From NCBI RefSeq assembly GCF_904848585.1, contig NZ_CAJHCR010000005.1, forward strand, positions 62,001-126,000: DNA of 64,000 nucleotides, given 5' to 3'. The notes beneath the pieces are model-generated. The model was not told where the DNA came from, did not search any database, and saw nothing but the letters and a program-made list of their open reading frames with translations. Made by a program: the position numbers and the translations under genes. This document shows positions 17,155 to 26,571 of the stretch, piece by piece (the first letter of the stretch is position 1; each line of letters starts with the position of its first letter). The stretch is from Paraburkholderia kirstenboschensis. Lineage in GTDB: Bacteria; Pseudomonadota; Gammaproteobacteria; Burkholderiales; Burkholderiaceae.

Positions 17155-18768
17155 ATGTCCAGCACTCATCAGCCCACCAACGATCCGCCTTTTCGCAGCG
17201 TCGCTGCCCTGCTCGACCAGCACCGCCGGACAACGCCTGATAAACCCGCAATCGTCGATGTGGAACAGTGGGTGAGCATGAGCTTCGAAGAACTGGCGCA
17301 CGCGGTCGACGCGATCGCCAGACAGTTCGCGCGGCGCGGCGTGACCCGAGGCACACGTGTCGTGATCGCCGACTGCGACGCGCCCGACAAGCTGCTGCTG
17401 TGGCTCGGCGCGTGGCGGCTCGGTGCGATCGTGTGTCCGCTCGACGTGCCCTTCGTCGGCAAAGAGATCGCGCGCACGCTACTCGACACGATCCGGCCAA
17501 CGCTGATAGTGTTCTCCGCCGATTCCGCCGACACCTCCGTCGCGGGACCGAACGTGGGGGTCGTGCGTTTCGTTTCGTGGGCCTGCGCCGCTCACGAGCA
17601 CGCCGACGTTGGCGGCGACACGATCTCATTGCAGGACAAAACACACGACGCCGCGCCGCTACCCGACGGCGCAACGCTGTGCACGCCTGACGACGTTGCG
17701 TCGATGTGCTGCACCTCCGGCACGACGGGCATTCCGAAGATCGTCGTCTACGACCACAGGTCATATTGGCTCAACGGCCTCGACAGCATCCACCTGCTAG
17801 GTTCGAGCCGCGACGACCGCATGCTCGAGTACCGTTCGTTCGACTGGTATTCGGCACAAATACTCAGTTTCATTCCGTTCCTGCAACTCGGTTCAACGCT
17901 GTGCGTCGCGCGCCGCTTCTCGCGCAGCCAGTTCGGCGAATGGATTCGCGAGCAGCGCATCACCGTGTGCGCGGGCGTGCCGACTGTTCTGAACATGCTG
18001 CTGGAAGCACCGCTCGATGTGAGCGCCGACACCTTCGCGTCGCTGCGCGCGATGACATGCAGCACCGCGCCGCTATCGCCCGTTCAATGGATGCGATTCG
18101 AAAAACTGTATGGCATCCGTATCCTGAACCTGTATGGATCGTCGGAAGCGGGATGGATGTGCGGCAACCGGCTGCAACATCGCAAGCTCGGAACGGTCGG
18201 TTATCCGGCCGCGCATATCCACTTCGATATCGTCGACGCGAACGGCATGCCGTGCGCTGCCGACGTCGAAGGACAGGTCGTCGTAGATGGTGAAAAACTC
18301 GCGCTGGGCGTGCTGCAGCGGGACGGCTCACTGCTGCCGATTCGCGGCGCGCCGCTCTTCACGCGCGACATCGCTTCACGCGATAGCGACGGCTTCGTGC
18401 GCATGGCAGCCCGCATGGACGACCTCATCATTCGAGGCGGCGTGAAAATCGTGCCGCAGGAAATCGAAGACGTGATGCGCACGCATGAGCATGTGCAGGA
18501 CGTCGCGGCGCTCGGCGTGCCCGACCCGGTGTACGGGCAGGAGACCGTCTGTTTCGTGGTCCTGCAGCCGGGCATGGTGTCCAACCTGGAAGCATTGCGC
18601 GCGCACTGCCGCCGGCAACTGCCGCGCGAAAAAATGCCGAAGGACATCTATCCGGTTCCAGCACTGCCGCGCAGCGCGCGCGGCAAGATTCTGCGCGACG
18701 TGCTGCGTCAGCAGTGGTGGGGAATCGTCAACGCGCGGCGGGATGTGTCGGAGCCGGAGCAGGAGTAG
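17155..18768 (+). CDS. AMP-binding acyl/aryl-CoA ligase
   Basis: 537 residues. The ANL-superfamily motifs are in order: TSGTTGIPK at 187-195, YGSSEAG near 328, RDSDGFVRMAARMDDLIIRGG near 405-425 and PRSARGKIL with the catalytic Lys near 510. The enzyme activates a carboxylic acid through an acyl-adenylate to its CoA thioester. It starts four bases after the LysR stop. The context (molybdenum hydroxylase, thioesterase, UbiD) points to activation of an aromatic or heteroaromatic acid before ring hydroxylation, as the furoyl-CoA synthetase HmfD does. It converges on the RidA gene with a 10-base gap. Confidence 0.85.
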   Translation: MSSTHQPTNDPPFRSVAALLDQHRRTTPDKPAIVDVEQWVSMSFEELAHAVDAIARQFARRGVTRGTRVVIADCDAPDKLLLWLGAWRLGAIVCPLDVPFVGKEIARTLLDTIRPTLIVFSADSADTSVAGPNVGVVRFVSWACAAHEHADVGGDTISLQDKTHDAAPLPDGATLCTPDDVASMCCTSGTTGIPKIVVYDHRSYWLNGLDSIHLLGSSRDDRMLEYRSFDWYSAQILSFIPFLQLGSTLCVARRFSRSQFGEWIREQRITVCAGVPTVLNMLLEAPLDVSADTFASLRAMTCSTAPLSPVQWMRFEKLYGIRILNLYGSSEAGWMCGNRLQHRKLGTVGYPAAHIHFDIVDANGMPCAADVEGQVVVDGEKLALGVLQRDGSLLPIRGAPLFTRDIASRDSDGFVRMAARMDDLIIRGGVKIVPQEIEDVMRTHEHVQDVAALGVPDPVYGQETVCFVVLQPGMVSNLEALRAHCRRQLPREKMPKDIYPVPALPRSARGKILRDVLRQQWWGIVNARRDVSEPEQE

Positions 18769-18778
18769 AGCGGCGCGC

Positions 18779-19156
18779 CTATTGGGCGCGATAGGCGACC
18801 ATCTGCAACTCGACGAGGAAGCCGTGGTGCAACTCAGGCACCGGCACAACTGCGCGCGAGGGCTTATGCGTGCCGAAATGCTCCGCGTAGAGCCGGTTGA
18901 ATTCCGGCCAGTTCTTCACGTCGACGATATAGGCGGTGCACTGCACGACGTCAGTCAGCGCGCAGCCCGCTTGCTCCAGCACCCGTTCGCAATGGGCGAG
19001 CGTCGCGCGCACCTGGCGTTCGAAGTTGTCCGGGCCCTCGGTGGCCACGCCCGGGCCTGGCAACATGCCGGACACGAACGTGAAGCCGCCCGCCTGCACG
19101 GCCTGCGAATAGTGTCCGCCGGGAGCCGGCACCTTGTCGGTAAAGATGAAATTCAT
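18779..19156 (-). CDS. RidA family protein (first copy)
   Basis: 125 residues, about the standard RidA/YjgF length. The fold markers are GGHYSQAVQAGGFTFVSG at 13-30 and the Arg in KPSRAVVPV near residue 100. RidA proteins hydrolyse reactive enamine/imine intermediates; some subgroups act in aromatic pathways, such as aminomuconate deaminases. Its start is three bases after the stop of the MFS gene, so the pair is an operon. Its presence suggests that a nitrogen-containing intermediate (imine or amino acid) may arise in the UbiD block, which would fit an N-heterocyclic substrate. Confidence 0.85.
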   Translation of the reverse strand: MNFIFTDKVPAPGGHYSQAVQAGGFTFVSGMLPGPGVATEGPDNFERQVRATLAHCERVLEQAGCALTDVVQCTAYIVDVKNWPEFNRLYAEHFGTHKPSRAVVPVPELHHGFLVELQMVAYRAQ

Positions 19157-19159
19157 GGT

Positions 19160-20560
19160 TCAGATCTCTTCAGGTAAAGGTTGGCCGCGCGTTTCCGGCA
19201 GCCACGGCGCAAGCGCAAGGCCCACCAGATAGATGAAACCGACCGTGACCGCCGCATGACCGTAGCCGCCGAAGTGGGTAATCAGCGTGCCGGCGACGAG
19301 CGGTCCCGTCCATGCAAGAAAGCGCGGAACGTTGAAGCACAGCGCGATGGCGGTGCCGCGCACGCGCGTCGGATAAAGCTCGGGCAGCCATGTCGGCATC
19401 CACGTATATTGCCCCAGGCTGAAAAAACCGGCCACGCAGGCCACCGCCAGCAGCAGGCCGACATTGTGCGTCCACATGAAGAGCACCGGTGTCAGCACGA
19501 ACGCCATCGCGAAGAAAAGACACGTGATGCGCTTGCGGCCATACGCGTCGGCGAGAAAACCCAGACCGATATAGCCGCTGATCGCGCCGACGTTATACGC
19601 CATGCCCGCGAAGCTCGCCCAGGAGGCCGCGTGAAGTCCCGCATGCGCGGCCACCGAGCCGATGTAGGGCGGCACCCATGTGGAGATGCCCCACCAGCCG
19701 AGCGTCGTGCTGAGCGACATCAGCACAGCGATCCACGTGCGTCGGCGCAGTTTCGGGTCGGCCAGCAGATCGACGAGGGTAAAGCGTGCAAGCGCCTGTT
19801 CGCGCTCGTCGAGCGCCGCCCCTGACTTCCTGCGCGCGAGCGTCGCCTTGCGCTCTTTGTTCACGCGCTGCCATTGCTCCGACTCGGGAATGCCGGCGCG
19901 CATCCACAATGTCGCGAGGCCCGGCAGCACGCCGATCAGATACATGTAGCGCCAAGCATGCTCGCCCGCGCCGCTCATGAAAAGCCATATCAGCGAAGCG
20001 ACGAAAAAGCCCGTACCGAGCCCGCATTGCATGAGCCCCGCACCCTTGCCGCGATGCCGGTCGGGCCAGATCTCGGCGGTCATTGCCGTGCCCGTCGCCC
20101 ACTCGGAACCCATCGCCAGACCGACGACAAAGCGCAGCGCCGCGAACGAAGCCCAGTTCCATGAAAGCGCGCTCAAGCCCGTGGTCAGCGAATACGCGAG
20201 AATCGCGAACATCATCATCCGCTTGCGACCGATATAGTCGGTCAGAATGCCGCCAATCAATCCGCCGATGCCCCAGCCGAGCAACGTCAACGCGATCACG
20301 AGCCCCGCGTAGAACGGAATCTGCGCGTGCTCGGACGGCGCGAGCAACTGGCCGAGTGCGCCGCCCACGGTGAGAACCAGTGCATAGGTTTCGTATCCGT
20401 CGAAGAACCAGCCGAGGTTGGACGCGATAAGCGCGCTCCACTGCTGCCGGTTGATCGAGCGATACCATACTGTTTCCGTTGCGGCGTCTGCGGCGACGCG
20501 AGCGTCCGCCCGCAAGCCGTGTGTGCCGCCGCCGGGCCCCTCCTCCAGAGGTTGCTGCAT
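19160..20560 (-). CDS. MFS transporter (organic acid:H+ symporter type)
   Basis: About 466 residues from ATG 20560, with GAGGAGA six bases upstream. Twelve membrane segments are visible. Motif DYIGRKRMMM follows segment 2, RFVVGLAMGSEWATGTAMTAE is in segment 4, and PELYPTRVRGTAIALC lies in the second half. NLGWFFDGYETYAL opens the first segment, as in ShiA/NanT/AAHS carriers. It is cotranscribed with RidA. Together with the carrier at 11.4 kb and the ABC importer at 25.7 kb, the block has three uptake systems. Confidence 0.84.
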   Translation of the reverse strand: MQQPLEEGPGGGTHGLRADARVAADAATETVWYRSINRQQWSALIASNLGWFFDGYETYALVLTVGGALGQLLAPSEHAQIPFYAGLVIALTLLGWGIGGLIGGILTDYIGRKRMMMFAILAYSLTTGLSALSWNWASFAALRFVVGLAMGSEWATGTAMTAEIWPDRHRGKGAGLMQCGLGTGFFVASLIWLFMSGAGEHAWRYMYLIGVLPGLATLWMRAGIPESEQWQRVNKERKATLARRKSGAALDEREQALARFTLVDLLADPKLRRRTWIAVLMSLSTTLGWWGISTWVPPYIGSVAAHAGLHAASWASFAGMAYNVGAISGYIGLGFLADAYGRKRITCLFFAMAFVLTPVLFMWTHNVGLLLAVACVAGFFSLGQYTWMPTWLPELYPTRVRGTAIALCFNVPRFLAWTGPLVAGTLITHFGGYGHAAVTVGFIYLVGLALAPWLPETRGQPLPEEI

Positions 20561-20676
20561 CGCCTGTCTCCTCGCTGCCATGGCATGCGCCATGCCGTCT
20601 GTTGTTATGCAGACGCGCGTTACTGCGCGCTGCCGTGCGTTACTGCGTGAGGGCCTCGTTGCGTTCGCGCTTTACG

Positions 20677-21177
20677 CTACGCGGGAACACCTGGCGTTGC
20701 CGACTTACGCATTTGCGCGGCGAGCTTCACCGCCTCGATGATCTCCGGATAGGCGGCGCAGCGGCATAAATTGCCCGACAGGAAATGCCGGATCTCCGCT
20801 TCGCTCGGATCGGGATTGCGCTCGAGCAACTGGCGGCTCATCAGTATGAAGCCTGACGTGCAAAAGCCGCACTGAAACGCGCCGCACTCGATGAACGCCT
20901 GCTGCACCACGTCGAGTTCGCCGTCGGCGTCCAGGTTCTCTACGGTGCTGACCTCGCCGCCGTCGACCATCGCAGCGAGATAAAGACAGCCCGACACGCT
21001 TTCACCGTTGACGATTACGGTGCAGCACCCGCACAACCCCTGACCGCAGCTTTCACGGGCGCCGTATAACGCAAATTGCTGACGCAACACTTCGAGAATC
21101 GTGTGATGCGGCTCGACGTCGGCGCTGACGCGCTCACCGTTCAGCGTGAAATCAATCTTGATAGAAGTGGCGCTCAT
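20677..21177 (-). CDS. Molybdenum hydroxylase, 2Fe-2S small subunit (CoxS-like)
   Basis: 166 residues. Two [2Fe-2S] clusters are evident: a plant-ferredoxin-type set in CGQGLCGCCTV near residues 44-54, and the helical set CGFCTSGFIL with CRC near 100-140. It passes electrons from the molybdopterin subunit to the FAD subunit of a xanthine-dehydrogenase-family enzyme. The gene follows the large subunit with a 2-base gap and is the last of a leftward unit of hydrolase, FAD, Mo and FeS genes. Confidence 0.92.
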   Translation of the reverse strand: MSATSIKIDFTLNGERVSADVEPHHTILEVLRQQFALYGARESCGQGLCGCCTVIVNGESVSGCLYLAAMVDGGEVSTVENLDADGELDVVQQAFIECGAFQCGFCTSGFILMSRQLLERNPDPSEAEIRHFLSGNLCRCAAYPEIIEAVKLAAQMRKSATPGVPA

Positions 21178-21179
21178 GG

Positions 21180-23495
21180 TTATTCCTCGGATAGCGGTTC
21201 ATTGCGCGCGGCGCACAGTGCGCGGCAGACACTCTCGGGCGTGAGCGGCAACGACTTCAGACGCACGCCGACCGCGTCTTCGATGGCTTCCGCGATTGCG
21301 GAGGCGACGCCGAACGTCGCACTCTCGCCAACGCCTTTCGCGCCGAAAGGTCCGTTGTTCTGCACGGAGTCCACGGTCTCGCGCCCGATATTCGGTGGAA
21401 TGTCGTGGATGCCCGGAATCTTGTACTCCGCGAACGACGCATTGCGTAGCTGCCCGACCTCGTCGAACTCCATGCACTCGAAGAGCGTAATGCCGAGCTG
21501 CATGATGGCCGCGCCGGAAATCTGCGTATCGACTACTTTCGGATTGATCGGCGTGCCGCAATCGACCACATGCTCGAAGCGCAATAGCTTGAAGTGGCCC
21601 GTCTCCGTATCCACTTCGACTTCGACGCCGCAGCCGCCCACCATCCAGTTCGGCGTGATGTTGTCCGACTGCCCCGTCTCGTGTTCCGGCGACTTGTACG
21701 AAGGAATGAAGCTGCCGATACCCACGATGTTCCCCGCCTGCATGCCATACTTGCGCCGCAGCAGTTCACCCGCGCGGCTCGCGGGCGCGGCCGGCACGCC
21801 CAGTTCGTCGGCGAGTTCGGTGAGCTTGCGGTTCACGTCCTCGGCGGCGAGACGCACGGCGTGGCCCATGTGAAACGTCGAGCGCGAGCCGAGCGTCGCC
21901 ATGTCGTAAGGCGTTATGTCGGTGTCCGGCCGCATCACGCGGATGCGTTCGGCGGGAATGCCCAGCACTTCGCCGGCCATCAATGCGATTGCGGTTTCCG
22001 ACGCCTGCCCCATGTCCACCGTGCTCGAATAGACCGTGCAGCTGCCGTCGCCCGCGAGGCTTACCATTGCCATCGACGTTGTCGGCGCAACCAGCGCCTT
22101 GAAGCCGACGCCAATGCCTCGCCCACGCCTCAGTGCGCCTCTGCCGCGCTCGAACGGGGCAGCCCAGTTCAACCGCTCGGCAACCCGTTCGAGCACCAGG
22201 TCGATCGCCGCGTCATGCATCGGCGTGCCGGTTGCATGCGGACGCCCTTCGCGCAAGATGTTGCGGCGGCGAAATTCGAGCGGATCGATGCGCAGCGCGC
22301 GTGAAATCATGTCGGCATGGCTCTCGTATGCCCACACCATCTGCGGAATGCCAAAGCCGCGAAACGCGCCGGCGGGCGGCAGATTCGTGTACACCTGATA
22401 CGAATCGATCCACACGTTCTCGATATCGTACGGGCCCGAAGCGGTGAAGCCCGACTTCTGCGTAACGCGCGGGCCTATATCCGCATATGCGCCGCCGTTC
22501 CACCACACCTCGCATTTGCGCGCCGTAATGCGGCCTTCTTCGTTCACGGCGGTTTTCATGCGGAACGTGCTCGCATGCTTGGTGATCGTGAAGAACTGCT
22601 CTTCCATGGTCAGCGAAATCTTCACGCTGCGCCGCGACAGCAACGCAAGCGCGACGACGAGCGCTTCCAGCTTGATATAGAGCTTCGCGCCGAAGCCGCC
22701 GCCGAGCAATGCCGACTTCACGCGCACACGGTTTTCGTCCCAGCCGAGCAGACGCGCAATCTCGATACGCACGAAAGACGGGCTCTGCGAAGCCGTGTGC
22801 ACGGTGAGCATTCCGCTGCCCAGATCCGGCTCGGCAAGCGACACCATCGGTTCGAGCGGCGTGTGCATGACCTGCTGGGTCGTGAATGTGTCGTCGAATA
22901 CATGCACGGCGGTCGCAAATGCCGCCTCCACGTCGCCACGACGCAACTGGAAGTCGAGCGCCACGTTCGTGCCCTTGCGCCCCGCCAGATGCTTCAAATC
23001 GGGGAACGTACCAGCCGGGCGCAAGAACTCGTGGACCAGAACGTCCGATTGCGCGGCCTCCACTTCGTTGAACACGGCTGGCAATTCGTCGTACTCGGCC
23101 ATGATCAGATGCGTCGCCTCTTCGGCAACGTGCGGATCGGCGGCAAGCACGACGGCCACCGGCTCGCCGATATAGCGCACCTTGTCCAGCGCGAGGATCG
23201 GCTGATCGTGAAACGCGGGGCCATAGTACGGCTCGGGAATCACCTTACGGATATCTTCTCCGGTGTACACCGCGAACACGCCTTCCATTTCGCGGGCCGC
23301 GCTCGTGTCGATATTGACTATCTTGCCGTGTGCCACCGTGCTGCGAAAAATCTTGCCGTACAGCATGCGCGGCAGCACGAGGTTGTGAATGTACTCGGCG
23401 CGGCCCGTTACTTTCGAACGCGCTTCGAGACGGTTCAATGCGCGGCCCACCTGCTTGCCGGTCGGCTGTTCTTCGAGCGTCTTGTCGATCTTCAT
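21180..23495 (-). CDS. Molybdenum hydroxylase, molybdopterin large subunit (CoxL-like)
   Basis: 771 residues, the usual length. Family motifs are LGGGFGAKLYIK near 265, GAFRGFGIPQMVWAYE near 375 and the late GAKGVGESATFG near 725, where the Glu is the catalytic base that activates the Mo-bound hydroxyl. The enzyme hydroxylates an electron-poor carbon of an aromatic or heteroaromatic ring, or a CoA thioester of one, with water as oxygen source. There is no AYRCSFR-type CO-dehydrogenase loop, so it is a hydroxylase rather than a true CODH. The adjacent CoA ligase suggests a furoyl-CoA-dehydrogenase-like reaction. Its ATG overlaps the FAD-subunit stop by one base. Confidence 0.9.
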   Translation of the reverse strand: MKIDKTLEEQPTGKQVGRALNRLEARSKVTGRAEYIHNLVLPRMLYGKIFRSTVAHGKIVNIDTSAAREMEGVFAVYTGEDIRKVIPEPYYGPAFHDQPILALDKVRYIGEPVAVVLAADPHVAEEATHLIMAEYDELPAVFNEVEAAQSDVLVHEFLRPAGTFPDLKHLAGRKGTNVALDFQLRRGDVEAAFATAVHVFDDTFTTQQVMHTPLEPMVSLAEPDLGSGMLTVHTASQSPSFVRIEIARLLGWDENRVRVKSALLGGGFGAKLYIKLEALVVALALLSRRSVKISLTMEEQFFTITKHASTFRMKTAVNEEGRITARKCEVWWNGGAYADIGPRVTQKSGFTASGPYDIENVWIDSYQVYTNLPPAGAFRGFGIPQMVWAYESHADMISRALRIDPLEFRRRNILREGRPHATGTPMHDAAIDLVLERVAERLNWAAPFERGRGALRRGRGIGVGFKALVAPTTSMAMVSLAGDGSCTVYSSTVDMGQASETAIALMAGEVLGIPAERIRVMRPDTDITPYDMATLGSRSTFHMGHAVRLAAEDVNRKLTELADELGVPAAPASRAGELLRRKYGMQAGNIVGIGSFIPSYKSPEHETGQSDNITPNWMVGGCGVEVEVDTETGHFKLLRFEHVVDCGTPINPKVVDTQISGAAIMQLGITLFECMEFDEVGQLRNASFAEYKIPGIHDIPPNIGRETVDSVQNNGPFGAKGVGESATFGVASAIAEAIEDAVGVRLKSLPLTPESVCRALCAARNEPLSEE

Positions 23496-24388
23496 TACGC
23501 GTGCCCCCCGAATTGAGCGGCGCGGCCACTCGCGGCGGCCAGCGCCGTGCGCACCGCGCGGCCCAGATAGACCTTCAGCAGTTGTTTCTTGTAGCTCGCA
23601 GACCCATGAGGATCGCCGACGATGTCGAGCTGCGCCGCGCCGGCCTCGCCCGCTTCGCGCAGGATCGCGTCGTCTGGTAATGCGCCGCTAAGCAGCGCCT
23701 CGGCCTGCGTGAGCCGCGTCGGCCGATCGGTCGCGGCGCCGACGATCACGCTCGCGCGATCAATGCGCTCGCCCTGCATATCGAGCACCACCGCGACGCC
23801 GAGCGCGGGCCAGTCGTGCGCCGCGCGTGTCGTCACCTTCATGTACGCAGCCGGCCGCCCTGCTTGCTGCGGCACGATCACTTCGGAAATCAGTTCATCG
23901 CGAGCGAGCACCGTCTCGTAGTAACCCGTGCACAGGTCCTCCACGGGCACCGTCCGTTCGCCGTGCGGACCCGCGATCGTCACGCGTGCGCCGAGCGACG
24001 TGAGCACCGGCGGCATGTCCATATGAGGATCGGCGTGGCCGAGATTGCCGCCGATGGTCGCGACATTGCGCACGCGCACATTCGACAGCGTGCGCAACGT
24101 GCGGGCGATAAGCGGCCAGCCTTCCTTCACGAGCGGCGAATGTTCGAGTGTCGCAAGTCGCGTCAAACCGCCGATGCGCAACTCGCCGTTTTCGCCGGCA
24201 CGAACCTGCGCATAATGCGGCTCGATGTCGCGCAAACTGACGAGGCGCGTTGGCCGTAGCACGCCGGCCTTCATCATCAACATGACCGCTGTGCCGCCGC
24301 CCATCGGACGGATATCCGGGTCGTCCGGGTCCAGCAACGCGATCGCTTCTTTCAGCGACCGCGGCCTCGCGAGTTCGAACGGAATCAT
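23495..24388 (-). CDS. Molybdenum hydroxylase, FAD medium subunit (CoxM-like)
   Basis: 297 residues. FAD-binding motifs are GGGTAVMLMMKAGVL near residues 31-45 and TIGGNLGHADPHMD near 111-124, followed by the CO-dehydrogenase flavoprotein C-terminal domain. It transfers electrons from the Fe-S subunit to the final acceptor. It lies 57 bases after the alpha/beta-hydrolase stop on the same strand, giving the order hydrolase, FAD, Mo, FeS. Confidence 0.9.
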   Translation of the reverse strand: MIPFELARPRSLKEAIALLDPDDPDIRPMGGGTAVMLMMKAGVLRPTRLVSLRDIEPHYAQVRAGENGELRIGGLTRLATLEHSPLVKEGWPLIARTLRTLSNVRVRNVATIGGNLGHADPHMDMPPVLTSLGARVTIAGPHGERTVPVEDLCTGYYETVLARDELISEVIVPQQAGRPAAYMKVTTRAAHDWPALGVAVVLDMQGERIDRASVIVGAATDRPTRLTQAEALLSGALPDDAILREAGEAGAAQLDIVGDPHGSASYKKQLLKVYLGRAVRTALAAASGRAAQFGGHA

Positions 24389-24445
24389 CTAAACCACTCC
24401 TTGTTGCGCGTGTGTCTGCATGTCTCTGCGCGTTTGTCTATCGAT

Positions 24446-25282
24446 CTAGCGGGCACAGCCTGCGCGATCGAGCAGCGCGTGAAGTTCGCGAGCGACGATA
24501 TCCGGCGTCTCCAGCGGCGTGAGGTGCCGCGCTTTCGGGATTTCCGTCAGCGTCGAACCGGCAATGCCCGCATGGAGCGCACGTGCCATCGCGGGCGTCG
24601 CCGCATAGTCCTCTTCGCCCACGATCACACAGGTCGGCACCTTGACTGCCGCCATCAACGCGCGGCCGTCGAACGAACCGAGCATGCGGCCCGTTGCCGC
24701 GAACGCAGCAACGTCATTGCGCAAGAACGTATCGACGCAGCGCTGGACCACATCTGGGTGCTCCGCGCGAAACGCGTCGCTGAACCAGCGCGTCGTCTGG
24801 AAACTGACCAGCGGCGCGAGGCCGCCGGTCTCGGCCTTTTCGGCGCGCTCGTCCCAGTCTTGCGGCGCGCTTTCGCCGTACCACGCGGTCGTGTCGATCA
24901 GGCCTGCGGCAATCGCGTCCGGATAGGTGGCCGCGAACTGCAGCGCGACGCAGCCGCCCATCGACGCGCCCGCTATCAGCACGTTGCGAAAATCCGTCGC
25001 GCGCAGTACGTCGTACACGTCCTGTGCAAAAAGCGCCACGGTGTATGGACCCGCCGGCTTGTCCGACGCGCCGTGACCACGCGCATCGATTGTCAGCACC
25101 GATGCGCGCGGCAGCAGCCGCTCGACCACCGGCGTCCAGAAGTGACGGTCCATTGCGAGGGAATGCACGAGCACCACGCGCACCGTGTTTTCTTTCGCGC
25201 CGTAGAGGTTGTAGCCGATTCGCGTGCCGTCCCGCACGGCAACGTGCGACGACACAACATCGGGATTGGTCGGTTGATTCAT
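24446..25282 (-). CDS. Alpha/beta hydrolase (enol-lactonase-like), first gene of the hydroxylase operon
   Basis: About 278 residues from ATG 25282, which has GGAG six bases upstream. Nucleophile elbow GASMGG lies near residue 107, the acid in VGEEDYAA and the late His in ARHLTPLE, with LVHSLAMD as oxyanion loop. It resembles 3-oxoadipate enol-lactonases and C-C/ester hydrolases of aromatic pathways. It leads the operon that encodes the molybdenum hydroxylase, so it most likely opens a ring lactone or cleaves a product of the hydroxylation step. Dyad site C lies 96 bases upstream. Confidence 0.84.
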   Translation of the reverse strand: MNQPTNPDVVSSHVAVRDGTRIGYNLYGAKENTVRVVLVHSLAMDRHFWTPVVERLLPRASVLTIDARGHGASDKPAGPYTVALFAQDVYDVLRATDFRNVLIAGASMGGCVALQFAATYPDAIAAGLIDTTAWYGESAPQDWDERAEKAETGGLAPLVSFQTTRWFSDAFRAEHPDVVQRCVDTFLRNDVAAFAATGRMLGSFDGRALMAAVKVPTCVIVGEEDYAATPAMARALHAGIAGSTLTEIPKARHLTPLETPDIVARELHALLDRAGCAR

Positions 25283-25377
25283 TGCGTACTCCACTGGCTG
25301 TCGGGTGGGTTCGAGTTCGGGTCATCGAGCCCGCTGCCGGATATTGCGGGTTGCCCACAGACGCGGCAAACGACGAT

Positions 25378-25397
25378 CTTTCATGTAAAGCATGAAA
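25378..25397 (+). promoter_or_regulatory. Regulon dyad site C (hydrolase/hydroxylase operon)
   Basis: CTTTCATGTAAAGCATGAAA: matches the block dyad with one base changed in the left half (TTCAT for CTCAT) and the same 6-base spacer. It is 96 bases from the leftward hydrolase start. Confidence 0.5.
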
Positions 25398-25481
25398 ACA
25401 ATTCATCGGCTGCGAACGAGCGTGCCATGACATTTGCGACGATGCGGGCTTCGCGCCGCTCACGCGCCAGCAGATGAATTT

Positions 25482-25501
25482 CTCTCATATGCGGCATGAA
25501 C
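25482..25501 (+). promoter_or_regulatory. Regulon dyad site D (ABC importer)
   Basis: CTCTCATATGCGGCATGAAC: exact match to CTCAT-N6-CATGAA. It lies 200 bases before the GTG start of the importer permease. Confidence 0.55.
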
Positions 25502-25700
25502 AATTAGCGTTTGCCCGGCGCCTGGCTCGCCGTCAATCTTGCTGCCAGAGTGTGCCGGCGCATGTCCGCGCGATTCCGCAATCCGCCTCATAGGACTGGC
25601 GCCTTCCCGGTTGCACGGCGCTGCCGCAGCGCTCGGGCCCCTCGCCGATCCCGCAGTTGCGCGGTCTTTTTCCAGCTTCTCAACCACAAGGTCGAATGCC

Positions 25701-26492
25701 GTGAACTTCGCAAGGAAACTCCTGAACTCGCAGTGGGTGCGTCCGCTCCTGCTGATCGTGGTCATGCTGCTCGCGTGGGACCTCGTGATACGCATCTTCA
25801 AGATTCCACCGTATCTGGTGCCGACGCCGGAATCGATCCTGCATCAGATCGCAGCCCAATGGTCGATGCTGCTGGAAGAGTCGCTGCCGACGCTGTACGC
25901 CACACTCGGCGGTTTTGCGCTGTCCGTATTGATCGGCGTGCCGATCGCGATGCTGGTCGCGGCGTCACCGTTGATCGAGAGCTACCTGTACCCGCTCGTC
26001 GTGTTTTCACAGAGCATTCCGAAGGTGGCGATTGCGCCGCTCTTCGTCGTCTGGTTCGGTTTTGGCTTATTCCCGCGCATGCTGGTTGCCTTCCTGCTCG
26101 GCTTCTTTCCGGTCGTGGTCTCGACGGTGATGGGTTTCAAATCGGTCGAAAAAGATCTGATCGACCTGGCGAAGTCGATGGGCAGTTCGCCCGTCAAGAC
26201 CTTCTTCAAGATCAGCTTGCCGCACGCGCTGCCCTCGATCTTCGCAAGCATGAAGGTGTCTATCACGCTCGCGGTGGTCGGCGCGGTGGTCGGCGAATTC
26301 GTCGGCGCCAACTCGGGGCTCGGCTTCGTGCTGCAACGAGCAAACGGCAGCTTCGATCAGCCTCTGATTTTTTCAGCGCTGGTCGTGCTGTCGGTAATCG
26401 GCGCGCTGCTGTTCGTCGCGATCGACATGCTGGAGCGCATCGCCATTCCGTGGCATGCGTCGCACCGCTCACGGCTGCTCGGACGCACGTAA
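25701..26492 (+). CDS. ABC transporter permease (SsuC/TauC type)
   Basis: About 263 residues from GTG 25701. The frame is open further upstream, but the protein length and the start of the first membrane helix (WVRPLLLIVVMLLAWDLVI) support this start. Six membrane segments are visible, with the EAA-type cytoplasmic loop LIDLAKSMGSSPVKTFFKISLPHALP. It is the membrane part of a nitrate/sulfonate/taurine-class importer; relatives also import aromatic acids such as phthalates. The binding protein and ATPase genes follow. Confidence 0.85.
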   Translation: MNFARKLLNSQWVRPLLLIVVMLLAWDLVIRIFKIPPYLVPTPESILHQIAAQWSMLLEESLPTLYATLGGFALSVLIGVPIAMLVAASPLIESYLYPLVVFSQSIPKVAIAPLFVVWFGFGLFPRMLVAFLLGFFPVVVSTVMGFKSVEKDLIDLAKSMGSSPVKTFFKISLPHALPSIFASMKVSITLAVVGAVVGEFVGANSGLGFVLQRANGSFDQPLIFSALVVLSVIGALLFVAIDMLERIAIPWHASHRSRLLGRT

Positions 26493-26571
26493 TGCATGCG
26501 CCGCGTGCGCTTAACCATCCACATTAGCAAGCATGCAGTACCCATTTCATCGGGCACAGGAAGGAGACACT

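Larger units (their letters stand above)
25283..25700. other. Divergent regulatory region, hydroxylase operon / ABC importer
   Basis: 418 bases without a credible gene. It holds dyads C (25378-25397) and D (25482-25501), one for each direction, about 85 bases apart. A rightward frame that is open through 25539-25700 is treated as upstream of the real permease start. Confidence 0.5.

Noticed and set aside
21180..24388. True carbon-monoxide dehydrogenase
   Set aside because: The large subunit lacks the CODH active-site loop with the Cu-binding Cys (AYRCSFR type); motifs fit a general molybdenum hydroxylase.
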